Below the pieces are notes generated by a model. That model did not search any database. It had not been told where the DNA came from and saw only the letters and a program-made list of their open reading frames with translations. A stretch of DNA of 64,000 nucleotides. Origin: Earliella scabrosa (lineage: Eukaryota > Basidiomycota > Agaricomycetes > Polyporales > Polyporaceae). Position 1 is the first letter of the stretch; each line of letters starts with the position of its first letter. The position numbers and the translations under genes were made by a program. The stretch lies in the NCBI GenBank assembly GCA_022605405.1, contig JABYQQ010000013.1:620001-684000 (forward strand). Direction: 5' to 3'. Of this stretch, positions 23,247-35,379 are shown piece by piece.

Positions 23247-25324
23247 ATGGCGTATCCACCGAAAACTCCCACTCGGCATCGCTCGCGGTCCGAGACGAAG
23301 ACACCTCTGTCTGCATCTTTCTTCGGGACAAACCACCTTGCGGACGCGTCGAACCCCTTCATCGTCCCCAGCAGACCAGTGTCACCAGTGAAGAAGTCAA
23401 CTGCGCCCTCAGATACGCTTAAGAGGCAAGCGAGCTCGGGATTGATTCGAAAGGGCGGTGTGGAGAGCAGGTTGGACGTGGTGACCAGGGACTACGTTCC
23501 GCCTCCGAAGTCGGAGAAACGTTCACGATCGCAACCATCGGTGAGTTATTTACTCTTGGATACGGACTGCTACCATGATGGATTGTATGTCTGCGTGGTT
23601 TAACACGCGGCTTCTGCCTCATGGTGTGGTGTCATCGTCCCCAACGGCCTGGAGCTGCCGTAGCACTCCCCCCATTTTCATGTACTTCCAATCCTCTGCC
23701 TCTGCATGAAGAGGACCCACGGGCCGAACGGCGCCCAATCATTTTGGGAGTGCGATGGTTGGCAGTTGGTGACCGAGTACCATCTGTCCGGCCGCAAAGC
23801 CCATCGGTTATGCGTATGCAACGTCTCGCATGAGCCATGAGCTGCTTGTGAGCTTCCCACACGTGCAATCTGCGCTAGTTGCAAACTACTCTTTGCTCTT
23901 GCCACTACACGCGCTCCGTTCTCCCTAGCATGATATACGGGCGGGGTCGCACTTGATCATGTCTTCATATTTTGTCTCCTGCTTCCATGGACTCACAAAC
24001 TTCCCAGCGTGATCACAGAGACCGCTTTATTACCACACGCGATCCGGCTGACGAGGTCGCAGCCACGCTGGATCTCATGTCGCTCAACCCCGAGTCCGCA
24101 TCGCCAGGACATACCGCTCGTCTAGCGGCCGCAACGGGCGTGCCACTGAATCGTCGCATCCTCGCCTACCACGAACCCCCTCCTGCAGCATCTTCCGACC
24201 CTCTTATGGCGCAGGCGCGCGAGCTCGTCCGACCTTTGTACGCACGTGCAGGGTCTGCACCCGCGGGCACCTCGGGGACAACCGGCAGCAAAGACCGCAA
24301 GATTGCGACCTTTCCCTATAAGATTCTCGACGCACCCGGCATGCAGGACGATTTCTACCTGAACCTCATTTCGTGGAGCTCGCAGAACGTCGTTGGCATC
24401 GCGCTCGGGAGCAGTGCGTACATCTGGAAAGCGGAGTCGGGCGAGGTCGTGCTCGTATCCGAGGGCCCTGAAGGCTCCTACATCGCCTCGCTCGACTTTT
24501 CCAATGACGGAGGCTTTCTTGGCGTGGGGTACCCGAACGGCGCGGTCGAGCTGTGGGACGTTGAGACGCAGACGAAGCTACGGACGATGGCTGGGCACTC
24601 CGCGCAGGTCGGCGTTTTGTCGTGGAACAACCACATCCTCAGCTCAGGATGCCAGGACGGTAGCATTTGGCACCACGATGTCCGTGTCGCACGGCACAAA
24701 GTGATGGAGCTGCTCGGGCACCAAGGCGAGGTGTGCGGGCTCAAGTGGCGCTCAGACGGGGAGCTACTTGCGAGTGGCGGGAACGACAACGTGCTGAACA
24801 TATGGGATGGGCGCATTGGGGACGTTGGCACGGCAAGCTCGAGTGCGCGTGCGGCGGCGCGCTGGACGAAGCGCAATCACACGGCGGCGGTCAAGGCTGT
24901 TGCGTGGTGCCCGTGGCAGCCGTCCCTGCTCGCTTCGGGCGGTGGCACAAACGACGCTACGGTCCACATCTGGAACACGACCACGGGTGCGCGCTTGCAC
25001 TCCCTCGTCACGCCTGCGCAAATCTCGTCAATTCAGTGGTCGCCACACCGGAAGGAGTTCATGACGACCCATGGGTTCCCTACCAACGCGATCATGGTCC
25101 ACAGCTACCCGTCCATGGACAAGGTTGCAGAGATCAAAGATGCGCACGACTCGCGTGTGCTGTTCAGCGCGCTGTCTCCGAACGGCGAACTCGTGGCCAC
25201 CGCGGCTGGAGATGAGAACCTGAAGTTCTGGAAGATTTGGGAGGCGCCGAAGGTGAAGAAGAAGGAGGCGAAGGAGTCGTCGCGGATGGGCAGCACGACG
25301 ACCGGCATACTCAGCATACGGTAG
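23247..25324 (+). CDS. CDC20: Anaphase-promoting complex activator Cdc20
   Basis: Cdc20 (Slp1 in fission yeast) activates APC/C and recruits its substrates at the metaphase-anaphase transition; the spindle checkpoint inhibits it. Two exons, 23247-23540 and 24008-25324, give 536 residues. The 467-nt intron is far longer than the usual 50-65 nt here. After a basic, Ser/Pro-rich N-terminus comes the C-box position DRFITTR (residues 103-109), where the proline usual in DRFIPxR is Thr. Then come the Cdc20-specific KILDAPGMQDDFYLNL and a seven-blade WD40 propeller, for example GHQGEVCGLKW and DEKLKFW-type repeats. The C-terminus ends in Ile-Arg, the IR tail that docks on APC/C. The DAPGMQDDFYLN block favours Cdc20 over Cdh1. 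Confidence 0.95.
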
Positions 25325-25980
25325 CCTCTTTGGCTCCTGTTCAGGTCTCGCACAGAGAGTGTAGGCATGACCTCTTGGTTGGACTGTCACTGTGTAGCGT
25401 ACATATCTCGTCTTCGGTTGTCGTGTGTCTAGAAGATGCAATTTGTATGAACATCGCTATCCCTACCTTGGATCCCTCCTCGATCAGCGACCTTCGGTTG
25501 AATCGGGCTCTTGGCCATATGGTGGGCTGACATGTAGTTCTCGCCACACCCTTTTTAGATGGGTGACTGCGCGCTCGATGATTGCGTTGACCAGTGCGGG
25601 TTCGCGCCCTCGCCCTGCATGACCGTCTCCGATATAGTATGATGCATATGCCGCGTCGAGGACAGGCTTGCGAGCATGTAGCCCGACACCGGTTGGACCA
25701 CTCAGGCTTGCAGAGCTAAGCCACCGACGACGCGGCGGGGAGGAATGGGGAAGGAGAGACGGAGGTCAAGAGAGATTACTACTCAGCCTCGGGGTTAGTA
25801 GCAGGATCGTTTGCCGACGTCACAGTGTCACGGCTTCGTGGTCTTGAAGGCGCCCGTTTGTCGACCTGCCTCAACTTGAACAACCTCTTCCTTGCACTCG
25901 CACTTCTCCGGTATGTTTCAAAGTCAGCTGCCCGACCCACACAACTGACTGTTGTGTAGTCCAGCTCACGCAGTCTCACC
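25325..25980. other. Intergenic region upstream of the FunK1 kinase gene
   Basis: No gene is visible. The part just before 25981 is pyrimidine-rich, fitting a fungal 5' leader. Confidence 0.4.
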
Positions 25981-28900
25981 ATGTCTTGCGACGAGCGTCC
26001 AATCACCCCCGGTCACTGCCAGTGGGCTACCGCCGAAGACTCTGCGGACAGAGTTACCGGTACCACCTCTGTAGGGTCAGGCTCTGCAGAGAGCAACGGT
26101 ATGTGTCCGTTCTCTTATCCTTGTTCTCAATCGTCTCCTCTGAAACGCAAGCTTGGCATCCTCACCATCGGGTTGATCTCGAATAACGTCCAGAAGCCGT
26201 GCTGGTAAAACCTGATCCCGCATTTCTCGCCCATCACTTAAGAGCGTTTCCATTCGAGGTGGCCCTTACCATGTTGCCCTCTGATGCGCGTCAAAAGATT
26301 GGGGAATTAATGAAGATCAAAAAGCCGACTCGGGAGTCGACGCATTATTCGCGCATCCGTTGTGTTCTCAATGCTATAAGTCAACTCGTCTACGGTGCGT
26401 GTCATCCAACTCAACAATGCACCCTCTTCTGAATCATCCCATCAGATCGCCTCGACGATGTGGAACGGGAGCGGGCGCGCGAGTTCTTTCAGGTGCCAGA
26501 AGGCGCTTCTGCATGCATACAGTTCATCAATCACTCATCCAAACCACCGACGGACTTTCCCCTTCTCGACGTCCGAGACAAGCCCTACCTCCTTGGGGTC
26601 ACAGACGCTGAATTATACAAGCGAAAGAACGGTGGATATCACAGGGTTCCCCATCACCGTATCCTGAGTATCGCGGAAGCCAAGATCAACGCTACCCATG
26701 GCCTCAAACAGGCGTTCACCTACGCATATCGCCACCAGCAGGCCTGTCCTAACCAACCTACCCTTCTGTGCCTCAGCGTCAAGCCCCGGTATTATCAGAT
26801 CCTACTTTCGGAGCCCTGTGGTACGGCTGCCTCTATTCGTTATGCCTGGAACACGCTCGACCCTCTCGCCTCGTTCTTCTACTCTCTCTATGTCCCTCCT
26901 CTCTCGCATTTCTTCTACGACACCACGATCATGTGGAAGGCAGTTGCATCCCAGCTTGGCGCTCAAATCTCGTCCTTTCAAACGACGTGGACGGTTCGAT
27001 GCGGAGGCGAGTGGTACACCGATGGTCAGATGATCTGCGATCGAGGTGATGCGTGGGGAAGAAGAACAACGGTACTTCGAGTGCGAGACGCAAGTGGACT
27101 TCATTGCGTTGTCAAAGAGTACTACTGGCATCACAAGCGACGCTTTCAGGAAACAGCCCTTCTCGAAGACATCCACAAGGACGGCGATGTTCCAGGAGTC
27201 GTGCGACTCAAAACCTGGGAGGATGTTCAGTACGAAGGTCGGACGATTCAATGTGGTCGCAAAGGTCATGCCTTGCGGACGAAGAAGCGACTGGTACTCT
27301 ACGACTACGGCGAAGAGTTACTGAAGGCCCATTCCATCAACGAACTCTTGATGGCAATGTATGATGTCCTTGAAGGTGAGTACCACTACTACTTAGTGTG
27401 TCATGATGGTTGTTCTAAAGCCTATGTCTCATCCCACTATGACAGTCCATCGCACACTGCTGCAGAGAAGAGGGATCCTCCATCGCGATATGAGCATCTA
27501 TAACATCCTGTTACGCCCAGTCTGGCGGCGGCTGCCGGAGAGGCATGTCATACCTCATCCACCGCCTTTCATTCAGGATATTCTCATGGGACCAAGGTAT
27601 GTAGCCCATTTGATAGATCCTTTTCGGACAGTCAACCTGATAGTAATTGTAGGGATTCGGGATCGCGCACTCCGGAGTGTCTATTGATCGATCTTGATAA
27701 CGGTGCTAAGCTCGAAAGAAAGGGGGAAGACAACGATGTCACGGCGGAAGAGCTCGCTCGCCGTGCGGTACGTAATCGGTCTCTACGCTCCGGCCGCTGA
27801 CCCGACGCCCATAGTTGTGTACCTAAGGGCACCCCAAGGTTTATTGCTCGTTCGGTGGCCCTCGGCGCCGCTCTCGTACAGCCTAGCGCCATGATCGGGG
27901 TAGCCATGCCAGTTCTCGAAGGAGAAGCTCGAGATCTGTACGTCCGCGCACGGGGCCAGAAATACTACGATTCCTATAACGACAAAGATTCTGAGCCTCC
28001 GGAGGACTTTCGACCGCATGGGATACCGGACAAGCGCTTCCTATTGGTATGGAGGATGATGTCTCACACCATGCACGGAGGTTTTCCACCCACCATGCGA
28101 GCTGGGGAACCCTCCCCAAAGGAGATACCCGATTTTCGTCACAGACCGGAGCACGACGTCGAGTCTGTCTTCTGGTCCCTCTATGCTGCTCTTTCTCGGG
28201 TGCAACCCATGGACGGGGTCAGGGAGAAGTTTGTGCCTGATACACTCCATAACGCATGGTCACTGTTCGCCGCACATAAGATCCCGCATACGTCAGATTC
28301 GCGCAACCAAGATAGTCGCATATTGATCCTTGACCGGAACGAAGACACCTGGGTAGCGGACTTCAGACCTTTCCCCGAGATGCACGACCTGGGGAGGATG
28401 CTCCACAAGCTCGCCCTGCAAGTCCGTCCGGAGTATGCTCTCTGGGAGTGGGAAGATGGAGAACCGAAACCGGACCATCTCCACGAGGCTTGCCAACGCA
28501 TCATCCTCCAGTATCTGGTCGACCATCGGAATCATGATATCCCCCTCGATCCGACGTCCCTTCGCCCCGTGAACACTCCTCCTCCCCCTCCTCAACAGGG
28601 AACAGGATCGGAAGGGAGCAACGATGATGGAGCGCCTCAGGTCCAGACCAGGAGCGATGGGTCGAAGAAAGTGTCCTTCCAACCTGGACCTGCGAAGGGC
28701 AAGGCTCCTGCAGCGACCCCAAGAGCTAAGTCGCACATAACCAAAGCAGCAAGCTCCGATCAGAAGAATAAGAGTCGTCCAGCCTCAGGCTCCTCCGCTC
28801 AGCCTACCAGGAAGAGCGCGCGGGTCGCTAGCAGTACGGGAAATGTGCAAGCCGCTCCGGGGCCCTCCACTCCCAAGGGGCGACTCTCTACTACGACCTC

Positions 28901-29012
28901 GGCCCAGAGCCAGAGGGGCTCATCGAAGCGCAAGATCGAGGCTGACGATGCCCTACCCGTGAAGCGCATACGGGGGAGCCCTCGTCGTAACGATGACTTG
29001 GGTCCGGCCTAA
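25981..29012 (+). CDS. Fungal-type protein kinase (FunK1 family)
   Basis: FunK1 kinases are a family of eukaryotic-like kinases expanded in mushroom-forming fungi. Six exons close in phase: 25981-26098, 26194-26394, 26446-27375, 27446-27596, 27653-27767 and 27828-29012, giving 899 residues. The catalytic loop is HRDMSIYNILL (HRD at about 429-431), and the metal-binding motif is IDLDNG rather than DFG, usual for the family. GTPRFIARSVAL and HDVESVFWSLY are further family blocks. Exon 6 begins at the acceptor CTAAG (27827), chosen because it gives the GTP-FIA block. The N-terminal 400 residues include the family domain with KEYYWHHKRRFQE. The C-terminus is a basic Ser/Pro tail with KRKIEAD and KRIRG, possibly nuclear. 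The substrate is unknown. Confidence 0.9.
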
Positions 29013-29530
29013 ACGATCGCTCCAGGCCGATGTTACTCTGAGCGTCATCCACGTCTAGTCAGAAACATGGTCGCATACGGTTGTTGCCTCACGTCGGACG
29101 TACTGCATGGTACTTGATCTTACTCCTCCCACAAGCATAAGTACCTCGCTGTAGGGCTTGTCTATCGAACGTTCACCCAAACCGAATCGCAAGTGCAGCT
29201 AATGTTTGCCGGACTTCAACGTTCAGCGTTCAACGGCGATGACTCAGGTTCGCCAGCTGATTTATCCATCCATAAGTACACCTCGCAGGTGGGTTGTTGA
29301 ATCGTGATGCATGATGCGTGGCAAGGCCGCTAGCATCGGGCTCACGGTTGCAACGGTTCTAGGGCCGTGGGAGCCGCCAAGTCCTGCGTGTAGGAATGCA
29401 TGCTAACTTCTTGCAAGCAGATACGAATGGTCTTCGTCGTTGGGATTTCTCTCAGCCTATCCCGGGGATCGACAACTGTGGGTCGCACAAGTAGAGATAG
29501 ATCATACGGTTCTCTATGCGTACAACACAA
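29013..29530. other. Convergent intergenic region
   Basis: This is the 3' region between the FunK1 gene and the TPR gene. No gene is visible. Confidence 0.4.
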
Positions 29531-31123
29531 TCACCTCTGCTCCGTGCCCTTCACCACTTCTCGTGCGCGAACGTAGTTGGACCAGAAGACCTTCCACTCC
29601 GACTCCAGGGTCCCCTCGCCCGGCTGTCCGATAGCACCCGCCTTGTCACGCCCTACGCCGGCCCAGCCAAGAGCGCGTTCATAGCACTCTAGGGCTTTCG
29701 CGGGAGCGTCCGCCGAACCTGAGCCCTCGGTGAGAACCCCGATGAGATTCCATGCCTCTGCCGCTGTCCTACGAGCGTCCCGCAGAAGGGCTTTGGCGGG
29801 ACCGTTCATTGACTGCGACTTCGTGTATGCGGGTACAAGAGGAGTTTCTGAGGCGGGAGGGTGGGGAATCTTGGAGCTCGGTGCATCGGGGTGTATGGGC
29901 GGAAGACCTGTGAGAGATAGAGCGACGCGTTCCGACGACTCCGCTGCTCGAGAGAGCCATTCAATCGATGTCGAGGGCTTGTTACGAAGCGCGTACAGAA
30001 CCTCGGCGAGGTGTATCGAGAGGATTGACGAGCGGTGTAGGACGTAGAGGAGGTGGAGGGCTTGAGGTGGAGATGCGGAGTCGAAGGACTGAGGTGAAGG
30101 GAGAGAACGGAGTAGGTTCAGAGATAATTCTTCAAGCTCTTGTGCCTGCCGGAGCTGGCCCGTGGTCGCGTAAAACGCCGACAGGGAGACCAACGATGAG
30201 ACAAGTGTCCTCTGAGCAAGGGGCGAAGAGGGTATGGATTCAGGGACAGTGGGCGGGACCGTAGCAAGGGTGGCATTGTCGCGACCTTGGGCCAGTTGAA
30301 TCGAACGCGCCCACCAGGTGAGTGCGTCCTCGGTGTCTCCTAGTCTCCGGTTGAGGTCGCCTAACTTCAGCGCAATACGAGCAGCCTGTACGCCTTTCGC
30401 CGCCAAGTTGGCCCATACACGCTCGTACTCCGATCGAGCCTCGTCCAGGGCGTTCCGCGTGCCCATCCGTTCCACCACATCAGCACGACGTGCGAGTAAT
30501 GCAGTGAGGGTCATGGGATGAGCTTTGCCCTTGGCCGACGCTTGCTCTGCGAGCTCGATGGCGATGCGAAGGAACTCCTGGGCGTACTCCAGGCTGGCTT
30601 GAACAGGAGCAAGAGTTGCGCCTTGGCCGTCACGTCTGGAAAAGGCTTTGGATGCGACGACACTGTTGCTTGACCCCGTGCCCCACGTCATGACCATCCA
30701 TGCGCCCCTAACCGCATGCCTTCCGGAATAGCCCAACGCAGAGTCAGTGCCTCCTTTCGGCGAGCCCGTCCATCTCTCTGCCTCCAGATCCCACTCCCAC
30801 TTCTTTGTTGCCTCATCTGTCTCCGCGGCGAGGCCAACGTTCTCGACATACATATGAGCGCCTTCAAACGCGGTGAGCGTGGTGAATGCGACGGTGACCA
30901 TGCCAACGGCGGTGTACTTGAGGAACCGCTTGAAAAAGTCGATGGTGAACATGGTATGGGATGCGAAGCTGTCGTTCATGTAGGGCACAGCGCCTTGAGG
31001 CAGAGGCGTCGGAGGTTGACTACTGTTCGACGCATGTCGGCGAGCGAGTGCGCGAGGTCGCGGTGGTGAGTATCGGGGGAAACTTAAAGCAGCGGGTATT
31101 CGCCGGTGAGCTCTTGAGAGCAT
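29531..31123 (-). CDS. Mitochondrial membrane TPR protein, Mgr3-like candidate
   Basis: This is a single-exon frame of 530 residues starting at ATG 31123. The N-terminus is Arg/Ser/Pro-rich without acidic residues (MLSRAHRRIPAALSFPRY), fitting a mitochondrial presequence. A single hydrophobic segment follows at about residues 69-90 (YTAVGMVTVAFTTLTAFEG). The rest is helical with TPR-like units, for example KLGDLNRRLGDTEDALTWW and AKALECYERALGWAG near the C-terminus. An inner-membrane anchor plus TPR repeats resembles Mgr3, an adaptor of the i-AAA protease, whose subunit YME1 is encoded at 42262-45954. That link is by architecture only. It is divergent from RAD3 with 192 bp between starts. Confidence 0.7.
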   Translation of the reverse strand: MLSRAHRRIPAALSFPRYSPPRPRALARRHASNSSQPPTPLPQGAVPYMNDSFASHTMFTIDFFKRFLKYTAVGMVTVAFTTLTAFEGAHMYVENVGLAAETDEATKKWEWDLEAERWTGSPKGGTDSALGYSGRHAVRGAWMVMTWGTGSSNSVVASKAFSRRDGQGATLAPVQASLEYAQEFLRIAIELAEQASAKGKAHPMTLTALLARRADVVERMGTRNALDEARSEYERVWANLAAKGVQAARIALKLGDLNRRLGDTEDALTWWARSIQLAQGRDNATLATVPPTVPESIPSSPLAQRTLVSSLVSLSAFYATTGQLRQAQELEELSLNLLRSLPSPQSFDSASPPQALHLLYVLHRSSILSIHLAEVLYALRNKPSTSIEWLSRAAESSERVALSLTGLPPIHPDAPSSKIPHPPASETPLVPAYTKSQSMNGPAKALLRDARRTAAEAWNLIGVLTEGSGSADAPAKALECYERALGWAGVGRDKAGAIGQPGEGTLESEWKVFWSNYVRAREVVKGTEQR

Positions 31124-31162
31124 CTTCGAGAGGAGGCGCGTCCGTGTGACGCACGCACACCG

Positions 31163-31188
31163 TGACGTAGAGTAACATCGTGACGTCA
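31163..31188. promoter_or_regulatory. CRE-type site cluster in a bidirectional promoter
   Basis: A perfect palindromic ATF/CREB-type site TGACGTCA lies at 31181-31188, with a near match TGACGTAG at 31163-31170. Both are in the 192-bp gap between the start codons of the mitochondrial TPR gene and RAD3. bZIP factors of the Atf1 type bind such sites in fungi. Use in these two genes is an inference. Confidence 0.4.
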
Positions 31189-31315
31189 GCACGCGGATGG
31201 ACGCGCGACGCGTTATTGTTCGCGTCACATACACCTTGCCTCCGGACCACGGTCATCTCCTCCGCCTGGTCGACACGGAGAGCCTCTCTACCCACACCAT
31301 ACGCCATAGCTAGTC

Positions 31316-34300
31316 ATGAAGTTCTTTATTGATGATCTCCCTGTAAGTATGCTCGGAAAGAAAGCAAATCAAACACTGAAAGGTGCATTGTCGTCCAGAT
31401 AATATTCCCTTATGATCGAATATATCCTGGTACGTACACCTGGCTCATGAGCTCTCCGTTTGCTGATGTGGTCCATATAGAGCAATATGCATACATGTGT
31501 GACCTGAAACGTACCCTGGATGCGACGGTACGCCTACCCACCCTACGTACCTGCAGTGCCGTGTTTTGACTTGGCAAATGTAGGGGCACTGTCTACTTGA
31601 AATGCCGTCTGGGACCGGCAAGACGGTTTCGCTGCTATCCCTCATTGTATCATATCAACAGGTATGCCAGCGTGCGTCTTCGCCCAGGCCTGAGACTCAC
31701 CAGAGGACAGTTCTATCCCACCAAGCGGAAGCTCATATACTGCTCTCGGACGGTCCCAGAAATCGAGAAGGCGCTCGCGGAGCTAAAGCGTCTGATGGAC
31801 TACCGCAAGAAGTGTGCCGAGACGGATGAGCAACTCGAGAAAGAAAATAGTTTCTACGGTATCGGTCTCACGAGTCGTAAGAACCTCTGCATACATCCAG
31901 AGGTACGTGGGCGGTTGCCACTGGCCCCGCCTTATCGGCCCATATTGAACCCTGCCCATGTCTGCTGATCCAATGACTCATCTCCCGTAGGTTTCGAAGG
32001 AGAAGAAGGGTAAAGTCGTTGACGCCCGATGTCGAGACCTCACGAATTCCGCAGTATGTACGAAGGGTCGCGAGAACCCCGGATCCGTTGAACTTTGTGA
32101 CTGGCATGAGGTTCGCTCTTATCACTTCTGAGCGCCGATCCCCTGTCTTCATTGACTGCGCTTCAGAACCTCGGCAAGCTTGAACCTGGAAACCTTATTC
32201 CTCCCGGCATATGGACGTTAGCGGATGTCCTACAGCACGGGAGGGATAACAAACTATGTCCGTACTTCCTCGTTCGTCGAATGGTACGTCTGTTGAGGGA
32301 GTGCATCCGTATCATCATGTTCACTTGCCTCGCAGATGCCATTCGTGGACATTATCATCTACTCGTTCCACTACCTCTTGGATCCGAAAGTCGCCGAGCA
32401 AGTGTCCAAAGAGCTGTCAAAGGATGCCATCGTTGTGTTCGACGAAGCGCACAACATCGGTATGAACATACCACAACGAACCGCATTCTATCCAGATGAC
32501 TCACACGCGCACAGACAACGTCTGTATCGAGTCGCTGAGCATTGATCTCACGAGACCCATGCTCGACTCAGCCGCACGTAGCGTCGTAAAGCTCGGCGAC
32601 CAGATCGAGGAGTAAGTAATCAGCAACGTCATCTCTGAATGAATTGGGTCATTGACGCTGCCGATAGGATAAAGAAAACAGACGCTTCGAAGCTGCAAGA
32701 CGAGTACGCCAAGTTGGTGGAAGGTCTGCAGGAGGCCGCAGACGCAGAAGACGCCTTTGTCTCGAATCCTGGTAAGGTTCCGTTTGACCGCGCTCGTACC
32801 CCTTGGCGGTCTAGTCAAAAACTTTACTTAAGGTCGGTGATAGTGCTGCCGGAAGATCTGCTCAAGGAAGCGATACCTGGAAACATCCGAAAAGCGGAGC
32901 ACTTCGTCGCGTTCCTCAAACGTTTCGTCGAGTACCTGAAGGTCCGCGTCCAATTCTATCACTCTTCGGATGCTATGCCTTACTGCGTTAGCGTGGATAC
33001 AGACACGTATGCGCGTGCTTCACGTCGTTGCCGAGACGCCTCTCTCGTTCTTACAGCACCTCAAGGACATTACGTACATCGAGCGGCGACCGTTACGGTG
33101 TGTGGCGGTTGGTCTGCACGAAATGTGCGCTCTGAACATCTTCGGCAGCTTTTGCGCGGAGCGCCTGCAGTCCCTTGTGCGGACTTTGGAGCTCAACCGT
33201 GTGGACGAGTACTCGTCCCTGCAGAAGGTCGCAAGTTTCGCCACTCTAGTCGCAACGTACGAGAAAGGTGAGTGATATTTACGTACCTTCACTGCTGGAC
33301 CGGTACTCAGGTTGCCCAGGATTCCTGCTCATCCTCGAACCCTTTGAGACCGACAATGCCACGGTCCCCAACCCCATTTTCCATCTTACGTATGTCTTGT
33401 ACTCGGCGCACGCCACACTGTCCTCTAAACGACGTGTTCCATAGCTGCCTTGACCCTGCAATCGCCATCAAGCCGGTTTTCGAGCGGTTCAGCACGGTGG
33501 TCATCACGTCCGGGACGCTCTCGCCGCTAGACATGTACCCGAAAATGCTTCAGTTCACGCCGGTCGTCCAGGAGACGTACTCGATGACGCTCACGCGCAA
33601 CTCGTTCTTGCCCTTGGTAAGCGTCTTTCTTCGAGTCATCATCGCGTCACATAAACTGGCGTTGCCGACAATTTGCCCTCGGGGTCGCATTTGCACGGCA
33701 GGTCATCACGCGCGGCAGCGACCAGGTGGCGATCAGCTCGCGGTTCGAGGTCCGGAACGACCCCGCGGTCGTGCGCAACTTTGGGAGCATCCTGATCGAG
33801 TACAGCAAGATCGTCCCGGACGGCATCGTCGCGTTCTTCCCGAGCTATCTATACATGGAGAGCATCGTGGCCGCCTGGAACGACATGGTGAGTGAGCGCC
33901 CGGGCGCGTCTGTCTTCGGCTTCCCTGACGGTGCGACAGGGGATCCTGAACGAAGTATGGAAGCACAAGCTGATATTCGTCGAGACCCCGGACGCGAACG
34001 AGACCAGCATCGCCCTGGAAAACTACCGGCGGGTAAGCTGTTCCCCCGGTCCTGGCCAGTGTGCCCTTGGAGCAGCCAGAGCTCGTGCTGATACGCCCCC
34101 CTCCTTTGCAGGCTTGCGACAACGGCCGGGGTGCCGTGCTGCTGTCCGTGGCGCGTGGCAAGGTCTCCGAGGGCATCGACTTTGACCACAATTACGGGCG
34201 GGCGGTCATCATGTTCGGGTGCGTATCTCTGCGCCTGCGGGTCAAAGAAGGGGCTGACATGGGCGGCACTGCTCCCTCCAGCGTTCCATACCAGTACACG

Positions 34301-34905
34301 GAGAGCCGGATCCTCAAGGCGCGCCTGGAGTACCTGCGAGACGCGTACCGCATCCGCGAGTCCGAGTTCCTGGGCTTCGACGCGATGCGGAACGCGGCGC
34401 AGTGCGTCGGACGCGTCCTGCGCGGGAAGACGGACTGGGGGCTGATGGTGTTCGCGGACAAGGTATGTGCCGGACCTCACGTACACCGTGCACCGCTGAT
34501 CCACGTTCCCATCGCTCATGCCAACGCTCGCGCTCGCGTTCGTGTTCTCCCGCGCAGCGGTTCGCGCGTGCGGACAAGCGGGCGAAGCTGCCGCGGTGGA
34601 TCAACCAGTACATCACGGAGACGGCGTCGAACCTGTCGACGGACATGGCGCTGACGCTGTCGAAGCAGTTCATGCGGATGATCTCGCAGAACCCGAACGA
34701 GAACCAGACGGGGATCTCGCTCTGGACGCTCGCGGACGTGGAGCGCGCGCAGGCGAAGCAGCGGGAGCTCGCGCTCGTGCAGGAGACGGAGCGGCGGGAC
34801 GCGGCGGCGGCGCGGGCGGCGGCGATGGACGAGGACGACTACGACGAGTACGGGGACGGGGGGATCGACGACGAGGCGCTGGGGGCGATGGACCTGGATG
34901 TATAG
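31316..34905 (+). CDS. RAD3: TFIIH helicase Rad3 (XPD/ERCC2)
   Basis: Rad3 is the 5'-3' DNA helicase of TFIIH, used in nucleotide excision repair and transcription initiation. Twenty exons close in phase: 31316-31342, 31399-31429, 31481-31527, 31584-31661, 31711-31902, 31991-32110, 32167-32283, 32336-32459, 32515-32611, 32668-32771, 32844-32941, 33003-33097, 33149-33267, 33320-33389, 33445-33616, 33702-33887, 33940-34032, 34112-34218, 34282-34462 and 34558-34905, giving 801 residues. Walker A is MPSGTGKT with the lysine at residue 48, as in human XPD. Four Fe-S cluster cysteines sit in NLC, ARC, ELC and KLC contexts. The DEAH box is VVFDEAHN. Helicase domain 2 has [21 protein letters not shown] and [14 protein letters not shown]. 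The tail is acidic. Confidence 0.97.
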
Positions 34906-35038
34906 ACTGTCTACGGTGCTACTGTACATGCGGAGATGCGTTGCATAGGGCGCGATAATAGGGATATATACAGGTGGGGGGTTGGCAGCGTTCGAGCTCA
35001 AGTTCGTCCGGGTCGTGGGGGGCGTGCGGGGTCGTGGA

Positions 35039-35379
35039 TCATGAGCAGCGGGGACATTTGGTGTCGACCTAGGAGGCGGGGGTGAGTCAGCGAGCGTGGT
35101 GCGGGGGCGGGGAGAAACAAACCTCGTGGGTGATGATGCGCTCCGGCTGGCTGCGGGGGGCGTCAGCGGGGGTTGAAGAGAAGAAAGACAGAGAGAGAGG
35201 ACGCACGTATAATACCTGCGACAGCGACAGGAGGTGCCCGAGCCGGGTGCGCCGCATGTGGGTGGGTGTGCGGAGGAGTTGTAGCAGTCGCGGGAAGCAC
35301 AGTCGACGTTTGTCTCGCCGGAGAAGGTCAAGTGACCGCATTGTGTGGCCTTCCAGAGGCGCAACTGGCGATGGCACAT
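35039..35379 (-). CDS. Small Cys-rich protein (73 aa)
   Basis: Three short exons on the minus strand, 35379-35216, 35150-35123 and 35068-35039, join in phase to a 73-residue protein. It has ten cysteines (positions 2, 14, 27, 32, 42, 51, 53, 69 and 72 are clear, with CxxC at 69-72) and histidines at 16, 38 and 63, so one or more zinc sites are likely. The pattern CGHLTFSG, CASRDCYNSSAHPPTC and a C-terminal CPRC looks like a family of small Cys-rich proteins I associate with Agaricomycetes, but I cannot name it. There is no signal peptide, so it is probably intracellular. The 3' end converges on RAD3 with 133 bp between stops. Confidence 0.6.
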
